Source: Heracleum sosnowskyi (lineage: Eukaryota; Streptophyta; Magnoliopsida; Apiales; Apiaceae). Taken from it: a stretch of DNA of 64,000 nt. The translations under genes and the position numbers were made by a program. Below are positions 22,090 to 34,484 of the stretch, in pieces (position 1 is the stretch's first letter; every line of letters starts with the position of its first letter). The notes under the pieces are model-generated. The model did not search any database, had not been told where the DNA came from, and worked only from the letters and a program-made list of their open reading frames with translations. The DNA is taken from positions 2,227,001 through 2,291,000 of the forward strand of contig JAUIZM010000012.1 in the NCBI GenBank assembly GCA_030848705.1, given 5' to 3'.

Positions 22090-22304
22090 AAAAAATAATG
22101 TAACATAGTGGTTATGCTTTAGACCTTTTAGAAGGAGGTTGGAGGTTCGATTCTCTACATTAACAAATATTAATATATTTTTGCATCATAATATAACAGT
22201 GGTATTTTTGTTAATTTTCAAAAAATAGGGGTAAAATTGTAACTTCACAAACATTAAAGTGGCACTTTTTGCCCTTGTGTTGACATATAATATATAGTAA
22301 TAGA
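22090..22304 (-). mobile_element. Helitron 5' end (minus orientation)
   Basis: Reading the minus strand, the element starts TCTATTACTATATATTATA, followed by the AAAAAGTGCCACTT and GTTACAATTTTACCCC blocks known at the start of many plant Helitrons. The same family starts at 37758 on the plus strand. The body extends to the left; the other end was not identified, so the left limit is nominal. Confidence 0.6.
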
Positions 22305-22313
22305 ATAGATAGA

Positions 22314-22500
22314 CTAGCATGATAGCCCGTGCAAAGCATGGGAACCATTTAAATTCATAAAATGTTGTTGTTTTGATTTTATTAGATAGACGATTTATAA
22401 TTTTTGAAACACTATACATCGTTAAATGGACATTGGCAATAACTCAAATTTCTTACTTGAATTTCATATATGATCGTAACAATAGAATCACATCTAGCAA
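22314..22500 (-). mobile_element. Helitron 3' end (minus orientation)
   Basis: On the minus strand the sequence reads CCATGCTTTGCACGGGC then TATCATGCTAG followed by T: a short GC hairpin a few bases before the CTRR terminus inserted at A/T. This is the hallmark of Helitron 3' ends. The body extends to the right for an unknown length. It abuts the 5' end of another Helitron at 22304. Confidence 0.6.
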
Positions 22501-22769
22501 TTAAAAAAACATAACTTGGAATGATTAAAAAATAAAAGTCTAATCATGAGTCAGTAGACTCACGTGTTTATATATAAAGAAGTGCTAAATAAGATAATTT
22601 ACATAAATAAGAAGCGAAAACAAATCATGGTCACACATTCAAATCTAATTTACATCGCAATCATCACCCATATCCACTCTTATGCCCCTTCCATTATTGG
22701 CGACCTTACACACCATCACTTACTTTACACCGCTGTTATCACCATCTCATTCCATTTGTCATCATCATT

Positions 22770-22771
22770 CA

Positions 22772-22832
<61 letters not shown>
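22770..22832. repeat. (TA)n microsatellite
   Basis: About 30 TA dinucleotides in a row, marking one edge of a TIR element; a second (TA)n tract at about 23930-23962 marks the other edge. Confidence 0.95.
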
Positions 22833-22835
<3 letters not shown>

Positions 22836-23921
22836 GATGGTTCAATGAGGAACTCATTTTATTGAGTAACCAAGGAACTCAAGTAGATGGTGACACGTGT
22901 ACATAACGCCCAACTAAGCAAACTAATCATCAACTTGTGTTTTAACTGCCTGATACACTTACACAGCAGATGTGTTTTTCTTTTTCCCAATTATAAATAA
23001 TCACACATTATAAATATAAGATAATATTAATAAAATAATATTATTTTTAAAAAAGCATTGTTATTTTACAGAACATAAAACTAACAAAAGTGTTACTTTT
23101 GTGGAACACAAAAAATTTACGAAACATATAAATAATATAGTTTTTATTTTTCTACAGATGTCGTATATTTTTTATTTTTATTTTTTTACAGAACATATAA
23201 GTAATATAGTTTTTATTTTTTACAGAACCCATATATTTTTTATTTTCTTTTTAAGTTATTAAAATACAGAATATAACATATTTTTAAATTACAGAATTTT
23301 GAATCTTGAATTAATATTATACAGCACAAAAAATTTTAGAATCCAAAAAATTACAAAAAATACATAATTTAAATAATACAAATAATACATAACATACAAA
23401 ATAAAGTACATAACAAATTATTAGTTAATTAAAAAACTGAACGTAAAATTCAATTTTTTAAATTACAGAACATAGAAAATTGATTTATTAAAATACATAA
23501 TTTAGAAATTTTATTTAATAAAATATTTAACATGTTTGAAAATTATAGAAGTTAGCTATTTAGTTAAAAAAAATATAATTCAAGATAACACAATTATTTC
23601 CTCGACAATAAATAATACAGAACACCATTCTTTTCATTTAATACTTGTTTGTTTATGTTATGTACCTTTTAACTTTTTATTTTAATTCTTTCATATATTT
23701 CCTATATTTTCATATTACGAAATAATATTTGTTATTTCAAAATTTTATTATTTTACAGAACATGTCTTATTTTATTAACTGAATTTTGGTTTCAAGTACA
23801 GTTACATGTGTTTTGGATTTGAAGTAACAGAACGTGTGTGCAGTTTTGTTTTATTATAATCTAACGATCAGGATGGAAAGTTCCTTAGTTACCCATATAA
23901 TGAGTTCCCCATAGAGACTTG

Positions 23922-23928
<7 letters not shown>
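22833..23928. mobile_element. 1.1-kb TIR element (possible MULE-type) inserted in a TA tract
   Basis: The left segment GAGGAACTCATTTTATTGAG, continuing AACCAAGGAACT, is matched by the inverse complement of the right segment (GGGGAACTCATTATATGGGT, continuing AACTAAGGAACT). Both ends abut TA dinucleotide arrays. The inside is AT-rich with repeated TTACAGAACATA units and no coding frame. The superfamily is a guess; a TSD cannot be separated from the TA repeat. Confidence 0.6.
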
Positions 23929-23964
<36 letters not shown>

Positions 23965-24580
23965 GTGTGTGAGTGGGCGAGAGAGAGGGATTGTGTGTAT
24001 AATAAACCATAATCACTCTACGATCTTTTGTTGTCACCAAATCGACCACCACTCCGAAAGTAACTTATGAACATGTTTGTCGCAAATTCCAGTCTCATTC
24101 CTGACCACACCTCCAGTAATTCATTCATCTTTCTCTCAACATATCTAAATTTACTGATCGATGTCGTTTTCACTCACTCTACTACCGTCAACACCATTAC
24201 CAACAGCTTCGAACATTTACACAATTCCAAATTTGGAATATTCTTGTTATTTGCGTTCAATTTTTTTAGTAATTTACATTTAAATTTTGATAATTTAAGT
24301 TGAATTTCTAGTGATTTGCTTTGATGATGGTAATTTTGGTGGTGTAAGTGGTGGTGTTCATGTGGTTAGTGGTGGCGGCGTGGTAGTGGTCATGTGACAT
24401 GATTTAATATTCTTGTAGTTCATATTAAAATTAGGTAAAATTTTGGTTTGTATTCATGTTCATTGTGATATATTATCTACTAAGTAGCATATTTGAATAA
24501 TACAGTTAGACGTTTTACATTATTTTTAATATAGTATCCATATTCTATTTTTTAATAAATATTTCTAAACTAACTATGTG

Positions 24581-25218
24581 TTTTATCTAAATATTCATCT
24601 AATAACTAATATGAATTCCAAATCTCATCTACAATAATTTTTTCCCCTTAAATTATCTTTTTATAGACTATTAAAATATTTTTCCTAATAGCAGTGAGAG
24701 TGGGGGTGTAATTGAGTCGAACACTGCCGGACTCGAGTTCAAACTCGATAAAAAAATTCTGACAAGCTTGAACTCGAGCTCAAGTTCAATTGGTCCTTCA
24801 ATTTTAACATTGAAACTTGACTCATAAAGCTTAAAATCTTGAATCGATTTAACTTGTTTTGAAAAAAAGTTTGAATATAAACGGTTCGACTTGGGTTCAA
24901 CTCGATAAAATGTATGAATTATATAAAATATTGAATATTTACTTTGAAATATATTTATAATTCTTAAAAAAATTAAATATTAAAAGTTCGATTAGTCTCG
25001 CGAACCTCAAGAATCGAGTAATTTAAAATTTGAACTTTGCTCGGTAAAGTAGTTAAATAGCAAAAGCTCGAGCTCAGCGCGAATACTATCAAACTGAATT
25101 CGAAAATCTTATTAGATGAGATTGAGTAACTCGAAAACTCGAATTGAACCTATTTAAAAAAAATTGAATATGAACAATCCGGCTCAGGTTTGACTCGATA
25201 AAACATATAAATTAATAA
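24581..25218 (+). repeat. 638-bp direct duplication, copy 1 (pair at 34485-35122)
   Basis: From TTTTATCTAAATATTCATCT to CATATAAATTAATAA this region matches 34485-35122 base for base apart from scattered substitutions. It contains many ACTCGAGTTCAAACTCG-type repeats, probably an old hAT-like MITE family. A tandem partial copy of its right part follows at about 25250-25400. Confidence 0.85.
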
Positions 25219-25667
25219 AAATATTGAACAGTATAACAATAAATAATTCGAGTTCAACTCGAATACTATCAAACTGAATTTGAAAATTTTATTAGCCGAA
25301 ATCAAGTAACTCGAAAGCTCGAATTGAACCTATTTCAAAAAAAGTTTGAATATGAATAATTCAGCTCGGGTTTGACTCGATAAAATATATGAAAATAAAA
25401 ATATAAAATATTATAATAAATGAGTTCTTGGTGTATGTAGTTAATGATTCATAAAAAGGTTCTAAGAATTTCTTTGGTGTAGTGGTTAGAGATGTGAATA
25501 TAATTCATTTTTTTAATATTAATATAATGGAAGGGTGAATTAGTAAATTACTAAATAGTCTTGAAAGGACTTGTTGGCCTATAATATATCTGTAATATAT
25601 ATATATGAAAATAAAAATGTAAAACATTATAACAATGAGTTATTGGTGTATGTAGTTAAGAGCATCT

Positions 25668-26369
25668 CCAACCTTACTTAATCCTTAGGTAAAAAGTACA
25701 ACTGGCAACTAAACAGTGTGATTTATAGCCAATCTCTGTGAATATGGTCACTCCAACCACTGACTGCTGTTGTTCAAAATTATAGCCATCAAGATATGGT
25801 TGGCCATATTTGGCCAAGACTTACATATCTGTAGAGACTTTCTATACCTACTTTTTATATCCCTTGCTTTTTTTCTTTCCTTTTCTTTTCAGGTGCAACT
25901 TTAATTTGCACCGAAATTTTAAATATCCTTTTTAATAATTTTTTGTGTGAAATTAAAAATTACGGAGGCAACAAAAAAATTAGTTAGTGTTAATATTTAA
26001 AATAATGCTAGAGGTATTAAATTGGATATAAAAATAGATAAAAATGACACGTTTCATTATTTGATTATTTATAAATAAATGTATAATGTCATTTACATCA
26101 TTTTCACAAATTAAAATATTTTAAATTGACATATTAGCAAATCCACATTATCTTGTACCCAATTTCGGCACTTCTAGCATTTATATTAATATATATAAAT
26201 AATTTTTCATTGAAAAAGTGTTGTTTAAAATTATAAATATACTATTTTCAAAATATATCCAACCATTATAACCAACCCATTGTAGTACAACGTCTTACAA
26301 ATTCAGTAAATTTTAGCCAATCATTAATTTATATTATTTAGCCAACCATTTTAGCTAACCCCATTGTAG
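25668..26369. mobile_element. MITE with GAGCATCTCCAAC termini
   Basis: The left end GAGCATCTCCAACC and the inverse complement of the right end (GGAGCATCTACAAT) are matched. The flanking sequence TATGTAGTTAA before and AATGATTCATAAAAAGG after is continuous in the neighbouring tandem copy at about 25433-25460, which acts as the empty site. It is non-coding. A related element starts at 34157. Confidence 0.75.
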
Positions 26370-27139
26370 ATGCTCCAATGATTCATAAAAAGGTTCTCAA
26401 AATTTCTTTGGTGTAGTGGTTGAGAGATGCGAATATAATTCATTTTTTTAATATTAATATGATGGAAGAACGAATTAGTAAATTACTAAATAGTCTTGAA
26501 AGAGCTTGTTGGTGGTAAACTCAAGATAAAAATTCAAATGGAGAAGATGAATATTATTTTGATCATGTAACTCTCAACATATTATACATCCTAAAAACAA
26601 TTTTCAAACTTACTTGTAAAGAGCTATGCTTAGAACTCAACACGCGTTGCTAGAAGTCATATGTATTTGTAGTGTTACTATTTCTTTGTTTATTCTCATA
26701 TGATAAAATAATGTCTACTTTTGATAGGTGATTTCATTATTTCGAACACGAAACACAAGTTTGAGTATGATGGTGATGTTGAACTTATTTTTAGTATGTA
26801 CATTATTATTAATTTTAGTATTATAATTCTAAAGAACAATGTTATTTTAGTTAGTTGATTGATAGATGACCATAATTCACAAGTTAGGAAAATTATTTTA
26901 TATTATAAAATTGAATAATTAATGATGTCAATTAACATATTATCTGTTAGATTTAGTAACAACGAGAGAGCGGTTTATTTTGAGGAGCTTCTTATATGCT
27001 ACAATTTAATATTAATAATATATTATATATTTTACGATATAAGTTGATATTTGAATTTTGAGAATAATAAGAGTGAAAAATAGAATAATATCAGACTTTC
27101 AGTGAGTTATCAAGATAAGACGAAAAATCCAAATGAAAC

Positions 27140-27263
27140 CTTAAATTAATGCTAAAACTATTATTATTTATTTTATTTAAAAATATGATTTGTAGAATAT
27201 CAAATTTTTAAAAAATTAGAAAATTATTATAAGGCCGTTGTGAAGCGCGACTTAGTAAACTAG
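27140..27263 (+). mobile_element. Helitron 3' end (plus orientation)
   Basis: The terminus GTGAAGCGCGACTTAGTAAACTAG ends at 27263 and is followed by T; a weak GC hairpin lies just before. About 100 bp upstream of the end resemble the end of the Helitron at 29920. The start of the element was not found. Confidence 0.5.
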
Positions 27264-27660
27264 TTCATATAAAATAATTAATAAAAAATAAGCTTAATAT
27301 TATAAGTATTAATAAATACCTAAACTATTAAGCACATCTCTATTATATTATTATACACAAAACTCTTAAAATACAAACTAATCACATACGTCAATTCAAT
27401 CTCGAATTCAACAACCACATATGAGTAGAACTATTCAAATTTTAAAATCATATTCATGAAAAGTAAATATAAATATAAAAAAAATGAATATTAAACTATA
27501 AAAAGGATAATAAATTTGAATTTCAATCGTGTATCATACGGGTTTTAAAATAGTACATCTAAGATATGTTGAATAAACATAAAAAATTATTGATTAACTA
27601 TACATCTGTTTAAATTTTTTGTATATTTCAAAGTACAACCACTTTAATTTTAAAATCTAA

Positions 27661-29748
27661 TCAATACTATCATATAAAGGAGAAGATGGGGGCGGTGAGG
27701 TGGCGCTCCCAGATCGCTTCGTTCTATTTTTCTAATTTTCTCAATTTTTTGAATTAATAATATTAAAAATTCGAAAATATCTCAATTACCTTTTAAATCA
27801 ATACTAATAGAGGAAACATATAATATTTTTGCATTTAAAATCCCTACTAATGGAGAAAGTAAATATACAATAGATCTTTACTAAGGGAGGAAACTAAATA
27901 TCACTAATGGAAGAAACTAAATATTCAATTATAATATTCTTGCCTTCAAAATATCTAATTAGCAAAAAAGTGTATTACCTTACATTATTTTGAACTTCCC
28001 TTTATTATTATCTAGATATTCTCATAATATTTCTTTTCAAATGAAATTACCATATTAACATTCTGCTCTTCTAAACTTTCTTTTTTAATGTAATATAATA
28101 GAAAATACAAGAACATATTGGTAAATAAGAAGTTAAGAAATTAGATCGATCTTGCATAAGAAATTAAGTAATTACTTGGTAAATAATTAATTACCTTTAA
28201 TACTTTCGCACAAACAGCTAATTAATAGTATAAATATACACCCAAACTCTGTAAATTGTCTACTGCAATTTTTGTTGTCAATATTGTTTTTCTTTACTTT
28301 TTTGTTTGTTTATGTTAAAAGTGTGTACATGAGTACATGAGTATGAGATTTTTTCCTTTATGTTATTTATCTTATTACGTTTGTTTGTATCCTAATGCAG
28401 GATCATATTAAAATCTTTGACAATACAAGTTATTTGCTATTAGTGTTGATCGAGTTAAGACATGGATTAATAAGGAGGGCGATTCATCAGTTAATCAATT
28501 AAAATAATAGGCCGAGCAAGGTGATTTTCATGTACATTCAGTTGTGAATTGATTTATATGTATATGTGAGTACGTTATTAGTTTTGAATTTATAGTTAAA
28601 AGTTGATACACCTGTATACAAGGTAATTCGAAAGTGGAGAATTCATCATGTCTTTAAAAACAAATTTTATCATTGTTTTTTAACGTTTAGATAGTTATTG
28701 CTCTAATTTTTATGAGAAAAGATTATATCTTTTAGTAAAATATTTTCTGTAATTCATACACGAAAATTCAAAGATAAAAATTGTATATTAAGAAATTTAT
28801 AGTGTATGTATTTCGAAAATATCATGTTAAGATTTATTCGACTAAAGAATTTATTTAGTGTGTGCATTTTTAACAAAATTCAATAATTCGGTGCATCTAT
28901 AACAAAAGTCATACAAGAATAAGAAACATTGAGAAGAGGTCATTAATTTTTTTTTAAAAGGAAGAGGTTGTTGTTGTGTTTGTTGTTATTTGTTTTGACA
29001 AAAAGAGATCATTATTAATAAAAAAATTCTCCCAGCAACAAAAAAGATGTTTGTTCATATTTTTTTTATTTTTTTCTTAGTGGGAGTAGATTTGAAGGTA
29101 GTGAATATTTTAATAGCTCTGAAGGAGTGTTCTAAAAGTCGGCGATTCATCGGGATCAATCGCCGATTAATCGCTACACGGTGGGCCACCGAACTAATTA
29201 AGCGAAAATCGGTTAATTAATCATTTTTTCATAAAAACGGTCAAAAATCGGTTGAATCGATCAAAAATCGGATTAATTGGTCAAAAATCGGGCTAATTAT
29301 TAAAAAATAGTAAAAAATAGTTACAATTAAAAAAAAAAAAAAAATTAAAAGGTAGAAATTTGATTAAACAATAGGAAAAAACATTATTTTGGTACATATA
29401 ATTATAATTTTAGATGCCTAAATAGTAAATTCTCTTAATTTTTCTTCTTAAATTGATTTCCAATTGAAAAGTTAAACCTTCAAAATTTTATTTATTACAA
29501 TTATATAACATTTTTAACATATTTGCATAAATATATGATAACAACATATGTTTAGTTGAAATAACGAAACAATTTTATAATTGTATATAAAAAATATTAT
29601 TAAATTTATTCCGATTAATGATCCGATTAATCATTCCGATTAATCTCCGATTAATCCCTGGACGGTGCCTTCACCGATTAACTCAGATTCCCGCTTTTTA
29701 CAACACTGCTCTGAAGGTATAATTGTAATTTTTGATTAAACGATCTAG

Positions 29749-29794
<46 letters not shown>

Positions 29795-29920
29795 CAAAAC
29801 AAAACTTAATTTTATATTAGAAATATTATTTTATTTAAAAACGTATTTTGTGGAATATTTTTTGAGAAAATTTAGAGATATTATTATAAAACCGCTGCGA
29901 ATCGCGGCTTTGTAAACTAG
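27661..29920 (+). mobile_element. Non-autonomous Helitron (TCAATACT...CTAG)
   Basis: It starts TCAATACTATCATATAAAGG after an A and ends GGCTTTGTAAACTAG before a T, with a GC-rich hairpin (CCGCTGCGAATCGCGG) near the end. The 5' block with GGTGAGGTGGCG is shared with the minus-strand Helitron at 32780-33749. It has no helicase frame. It carries a nested MITE (29126-29707) and a (TA)n tract near 29753-29790. Confidence 0.7.
29126..29707. mobile_element. TIR MITE nested in a Helitron
   Basis: The terminal repeats are AGTGTTCTAAAAGTCGG on the left and AGTGTTGTAAAAAGCGG as inverse complement of the right. Subterminal GATTAATCGG-type repeats occur at both ends. The 10-bp sequence GCTCTGAAGG flanks both sides (29116-29125 and 29708-29717), fitting an 8- or 9-bp target duplication (hAT or MULE). 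It is non-coding. Confidence 0.82.
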
Positions 29921-30011
29921 TATATATATATATATATATTTGTAAATTCTAAATTTTGACAAAAGAAAACTCCTACTATTTGAGTTACTTTTTTTTAATG
30001 CAATAATTATA

Positions 30012-31497
30012 TCCTATATATAATTGGTATAAGGGAGTTTAGATGGTTTGGTCGTCAGGGCTAAAATAGTAAATTAGTAATTATTATTATTATTGTGAAA
30101 AAAAGGAAAAATGGTAGATATACTCGAAATACAAGCAGATAAGCTCTCAGTTAGTAATGAACTACTACTATATAGTATCTAAATATTTTAGAGTGAAAAA
30201 AATTAAAAATTTTAAATTCAGTGATTTCAAATTCAAAGGAATAAAGATTTCATCAATAATATACAAAACTATTTTAATAAAAAATGAATAAAAAATGAAT
30301 ACTAATCAATTTTATAATAATATTTCAACTAAAAAGTAGTACTTGGGAAATCTACAAAAAGGATATATTGTATAAATTTAATATTGACGATCTAATATAC
30401 AAAATCAATTAAAATGAAATTTAAAAAAAACTAAATATACTAAAATATAAATAAAGTGAGTTAAGTTTTATGGAGTCTTCGATCTAAATTTAGAAAAATA
30501 TAATATTTTATAAATTATGTTCTATGAAAATAACTATTTTCATTCCATAATATTTTTGGAAAATTAGTAGATTTTGTTAGAAAAAAGTGTTTTAATTATA
30601 AAAGACAAATAATAAGGACAAATAAAAAAAACCAACAAGTTTTAATTTAAAAAAAATAAATATCCGTGATATTTTTTAGAAGTGTTTTAATTATATTAAT
30701 TTTATTTGTTAAAAAATATGTTTGAATGTTAAAATATGTGACCTTTTTAAGTAATTAAAAATATTAAAATAGATTTTAAAATAAATAAGTAAGGATTGCA
30801 CCTGATATTTTTGGAAAAGAGATATGATATTTTTTGGAAAGAGACATTTTAGTGAAAACAAATATAAAAATTAATATGTTTTATTTAAAGGTAATTGCCT
30901 GTGATATTTTTGGAAAATAAGTAGATTTTGTTACAAAAAATGTTTTAATTATAAAATGCAATCAATTAATTACTTATTTTATATTATTTTAACATGTGTT
31001 AAAGAAAAAGTTATCTAAATTATTAAATTATCACAAAAATTAATAAATTATAACCTAAATTCAACAATATTTAATTTTTCCAAGAAATTGTTTGACAATA
31101 ATTACAGATGACATATACACATCGTAAAAAAACCTAAAAAATCAGCCCAAAATACAATTAAAAAAATATAAAATATTATAAAATAAATTATTACAATTTA
31201 AATTTAATAATAAAACAAATTCATTTATAATTACAAATTAATATTAATAAAAACCAAACTTTACAAATTAATATTAATAAAAAAATCATTTTTAATTATT
31301 ACAACATACCAAACTATAATTTAAAATTATACATATATAGTACAAAAGAATTTAAGAAAAAAGTAAAATTAAATAATAAATAAATATACCAAAACATCAG
31401 CAATTAATGCTAAAATATTAATACTAAATATAAATAAACACCATAAACTTATGTCAAAATAATACAAAAAACTTCCCGTCGCACGGTATAAAGCTAG
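30012..31497 (+). mobile_element. Non-autonomous Helitron (TCCTATATA...CTAG)
   Basis: It starts TCCTATATATAATTGG after an A and ends GTCGCACGGTATAAAGCTAG before a T. The shorter element at 35206-35994 has the same start and end, so they form one family. It is extremely AT-rich with no coding frame. Confidence 0.72.
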
Positions 31498-31892
31498 TAA
31501 TGATTAAACACGCCAATAAATTAACGGCCACCCTATATTTTAAGACAGGTGCATCAATTCAAACAGTTTAAGTAATTAGCAATCATCTTTGGTTTTCAAA
31601 AAAAAGAAATCATCTTTAAATATTTTAACTGCAATTATTTTCTAGATAGAATCTAAGAGAGCTCGAATGTAAATAATTTTTGCGAAAAACAAATGTAAGA
31701 AAGATCAAACTCCAAAAAATCCATAAATAAATTCTATAATTCCACAATTTTTGCACGATTTGTGCAATCCAAGTTGTATAATACTTCATATTCTAATACT
31801 TCATAATTGCATATTGCTGATACAAACAAAAGATTATTAGTATAATTTAGGATAATTCCTATAAATAGATATTGTTTCCTGTAAATCACATG

Positions 31893-32405
31893 TCACGCAG
31901 GACCATCATACGAAGCTGCCAAAACTATGCGAATAATATTTGAGGATTCTTTAATTGCATCTGTGAGTTGGGGTGGTGCATTCGTGACTTCGTCTGAACA
32001 AGTATCAATATCAGTAAGAGCTGCAGAGGCCATGACATTTGCATCGTTCAAGTTATTCTCACTAAACCGCTTCTTGCACTCTTTAAGGCTGTCGAATGCA
32101 TCATCAAACACTTCCAAGCATGCATCATATTGATTCTTTGTCCTAAAATCTGTCGATATTTTCGCAAGCTGTCTGACGAGATTTAGTGATTTATGGACTT
32201 TTCGCAAGGCTACATTGGTCAAGAGTTGTCCGAGGCCGCCACGTTCAGAGACTACGGAGGTTTTGAGAATATTATTACATAGAGGAGTGTTGCCAGTTGT
32301 GGAGCAAATAGATTCAATCAAGGCTTCATCAGCTGATGCAATGGTGATCAGTGATGCTGCTGCTAGTAAAAGAGAGAGCCACTTGAAACTATAAGAAAAG
32401 GCCAT
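31893..32405 (-). CDS. Pectinesterase/invertase inhibitor-like protein (PMEI domain)
   Basis: This is a small secreted four-helix-bundle protein of the family that blocks pectin methylesterases or acid invertases in the cell wall or vacuole. It is 170 aa in a single exon. I chose ATG 32405 because it opens a clear signal peptide (MAFSYSFKWLSLLLAAASL, then ending around ASA); an upstream extension of 14 codons would spoil it and overlaps the TATA box. The mature part starts with the family pattern ICSTTGNTPLC (first disulphide pair). A second pair is formed by ACLEVF and ECKK, and a fifth Cys lies in TDIDTCSDE. The C-terminus is helical and hydrophobic, as in the family. Sequence alone does not tell pectinesterase from invertase targets. 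It is the only intact gene in an 18-kb transposon-filled stretch. Confidence 0.9.
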   Translation of the reverse strand: MAFSYSFKWLSLLLAAASLITIASADEALIESICSTTGNTPLCNNILKTSVVSERGGLGQLLTNVALRKVHKSLNLVRQLAKISTDFRTKNQYDACLEVFDDAFDSLKECKKRFSENNLNDANVMASAALTDIDTCSDEVTNAPPQLTDAIKESSNIIRIVLAASYDGPA

Positions 32406-32445
32406 CTTGTTTTTCTCTGTTTTTGAGAAGATCACCAGCGAAATC

Positions 32446-32453
32446 ATTATATA
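32446..32453 (-). promoter_or_regulatory. TATA box of the PMEI-like gene
   Basis: On the minus strand TATATAAT lies about 41 bp upstream of the chosen ATG. That implies a very short leader, but it is the only good match. Confidence 0.55.
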
Positions 32454-32779
32454 GCCGATCAGAGGAAAATATTTAAGGTAATTAGAAAATATTTAAGGTA
32501 ATTAAGAAAGAGGTCCGTTATTATTATAAATGGAATCTTGCTTGGATACTTTCTTGAATGTTTTTTGTGTAAGGAAAATTATTCTACCTATCCCAAAAGT
32601 TTTACCTACGAAAACTTGGTAACTTCTTCAGGATACACTCTCAAACTGAGGAAGCACATCAGGACTAGAAGGCTTGAGGATGTGCGGCAACTTGGAATCT
32701 TAGGGGTGTATTCAATTGGGATTTTTAAGGATTTTTATGAATTTATGTAATCTTGGTGTATTCATTCTAAATTTTAAAA

Positions 32780-33749
32780 AACTAGTTGAAAAAGCCGCGC
32801 TTCACGGCGGCGTCGTAATTTTTTTTTTTAAATTTTATCAGTTAAATTACAAAAATTACTCAGTCCTCTCTAATAAGCCGTCCTCCCGTAAAACATCTTT
32901 CCTTTTTTAATATCAATATCTCAAATTTAATATATTGAATACTTGTGTTATATATTAATTATCATGTTAACATACTCCTTTTTTTAATGAGCTACTTTTC
33001 GTTGAAAAAACATCTATATAAATTAACAAACCTATTTTACTTCCAATATAACTTTTAACTATATGTTTTTCATATAATTCGAATTCTTCTCCATATAAAT
33101 TCGCACACTTATTCTACTTCGAATAGAACTTTTAATTACATCTACAAAAACCTATTTTACTTCTAATAAAACTTTTAATTGTATGTATTTTTTATAAATT
33201 CGAACTCTTCTCCTCTATAAATTCGAACATCTATTCTAATTTTAATAGAACTTCTAATTTTATGGCTTACTTATAAATTCAAACTATTCTCCTTTATAAA
33301 TTCGAACACCTACTCTACTTCAAATAGAACTTTATTTATATGTCTTCTCTATAAATTCGAACTATTTTCCTCTATAACTTCGAACACCTATTATACTTCT
33401 AATATGCTAAAGAATATTTTTTGATTTATTAGTATTTAAAATTGTAAACCTCTACAAAAATTAGAAAAATAGATTGAGACGATCTTAGAGACGCCACCTC
33501 ACCTCCCGCGTATCGAACACCTACTCTACTTCAAATAGAACTTTATTTATATGTCTTCTCTATAAATTCGAACTATTTTCCTCTATAACTTCGAACACCT
33601 ATTATACTTCTAATATGCTAAAGAATATTTTTTGATTTATTAGTATTTAAAATTGTAAATCTCTACAAAAATTAGAAAAATAGATTGAGACGATCTTAGA
33701 GACGCCACCTCACCTCCCGCGTATCCTCCTTTATATATATATATATTGA
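32780..33749 (-). mobile_element. Non-autonomous Helitron nested in a PIF MITE
   Basis: On the minus strand it begins TCAATATATATATATATAAA (from 33749, after an A) and ends in a GC hairpin and CAACTAG (at 32780, before a T). The GC-rich 5' block (GGGAGGTGAGGTGGCGTC) and the CGCGGCTT end match the Helitron at 27661-29920. Its 5' portion is doubled by a 211-bp tandem duplication. Clean A/T flanks inside a known MITE make the borders firm. Confidence 0.83.
33302..33723. repeat. 211-bp near-perfect tandem duplication
   Basis: Units 33302-33512 and 33513-33723 each run from TCGAACACCTACTCTACTTC to CCTCCCGCGTA. I found a single mismatch (GTAAACCTC versus GTAAATCTC). The duplication lies in the 5' part of the minus-strand Helitron and is clearly recent. 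Confidence 0.93.
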
Positions 33750-34156
33750 TGCTTTAAAATTTTGTGGTATTCAATAAAGATTTCAAAAAGTCTTTTAAAA
33801 TCTGGGTGTATTCAATTTAGATTTTAAAAAGTTATTTAAAATCTAGTGGTATTCAATATGAATTTTAAAGAATACATTAAAATTTTGTGGTATTCAAAAG
33901 TTCATGGACTTTTTTTTATTTGATAAAGTTGTGGATTTTCAAGGATTTGCTAGTATATTTTGCATGTCTTGAAATCTTGTTAAAATCCATGTGATTTTGA
34001 AGAATTTGTCGGAAACTCCACTTTAAATCAGCAAGACTCTACGAGATTTTACACAAACTCTGCCAAAATCTACGTAAAATTAAAATTAACAACAATCTGT
34101 TAAAATCTACAGATTTTTATCAATCCATTAAAATCTAAATTGAATACACCCCCTTA

Positions 34157-34478
34157 GAGCATCTCCAATGGGGTAAAACTCTTGGCTAAAATGTTAGGTG
34201 GCATTCCATAAATAAGATTTTTAGATATTGTGTAAAAAAATTACAACTCCAATGCTACAAAACCCTTAGCAAAAAATTTAGTCAAGCCCTACAGATTGGT
34301 TATATTTGCTGAACCACTGTGGACCTGTAGTGAAATCACACATCATTTATTGCTATATTTTAAATAATATATATTCTATTTATAACAACTTGAAATAATA
34401 AAAACATACTATTTTTAGAATATAGCCAACTATTATAACCAACTCCATTGAAGCACATCACCTTACAGGTTCAACAAC
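34157..34478. mobile_element. MITE of the GAGCATCTCCAA family, partial
   Basis: It starts GAGCATCTCCAATGGGG directly after the TTA duplication of the PIF MITE. It shares the ATAGCCAACTATTATAACCA region with the element at 25668-26369. The right end is unclear because the 638-bp duplication begins at about 34485. Confidence 0.5.
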
Positions 34479-34484
34479 TATTTG

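Larger units (their letters stand above)
32703..34153. mobile_element. PIF/Harbinger-type MITE, split by a Helitron
   Basis: The left end GGGGTGTATTCAATTGGGAT and the inverse complement of the right end (GGGGGTGTATTCAATTTAGA) are terminal inverted repeats. TTA is present on both sides (32700-32702 and 34154-34156), the 3-bp PIF/Harbinger target duplication. The interior has repeated TGGTATTCAAT units. A complete Helitron is inserted in it (32780-33749); without that, the MITE is about 480 bp. Confidence 0.85.

Noticed and set aside
22564..22833. 89-codon open frame ending in a Tyr-Ile repeat
   Set aside because: The tail is just translation of the (TA)n microsatellite.
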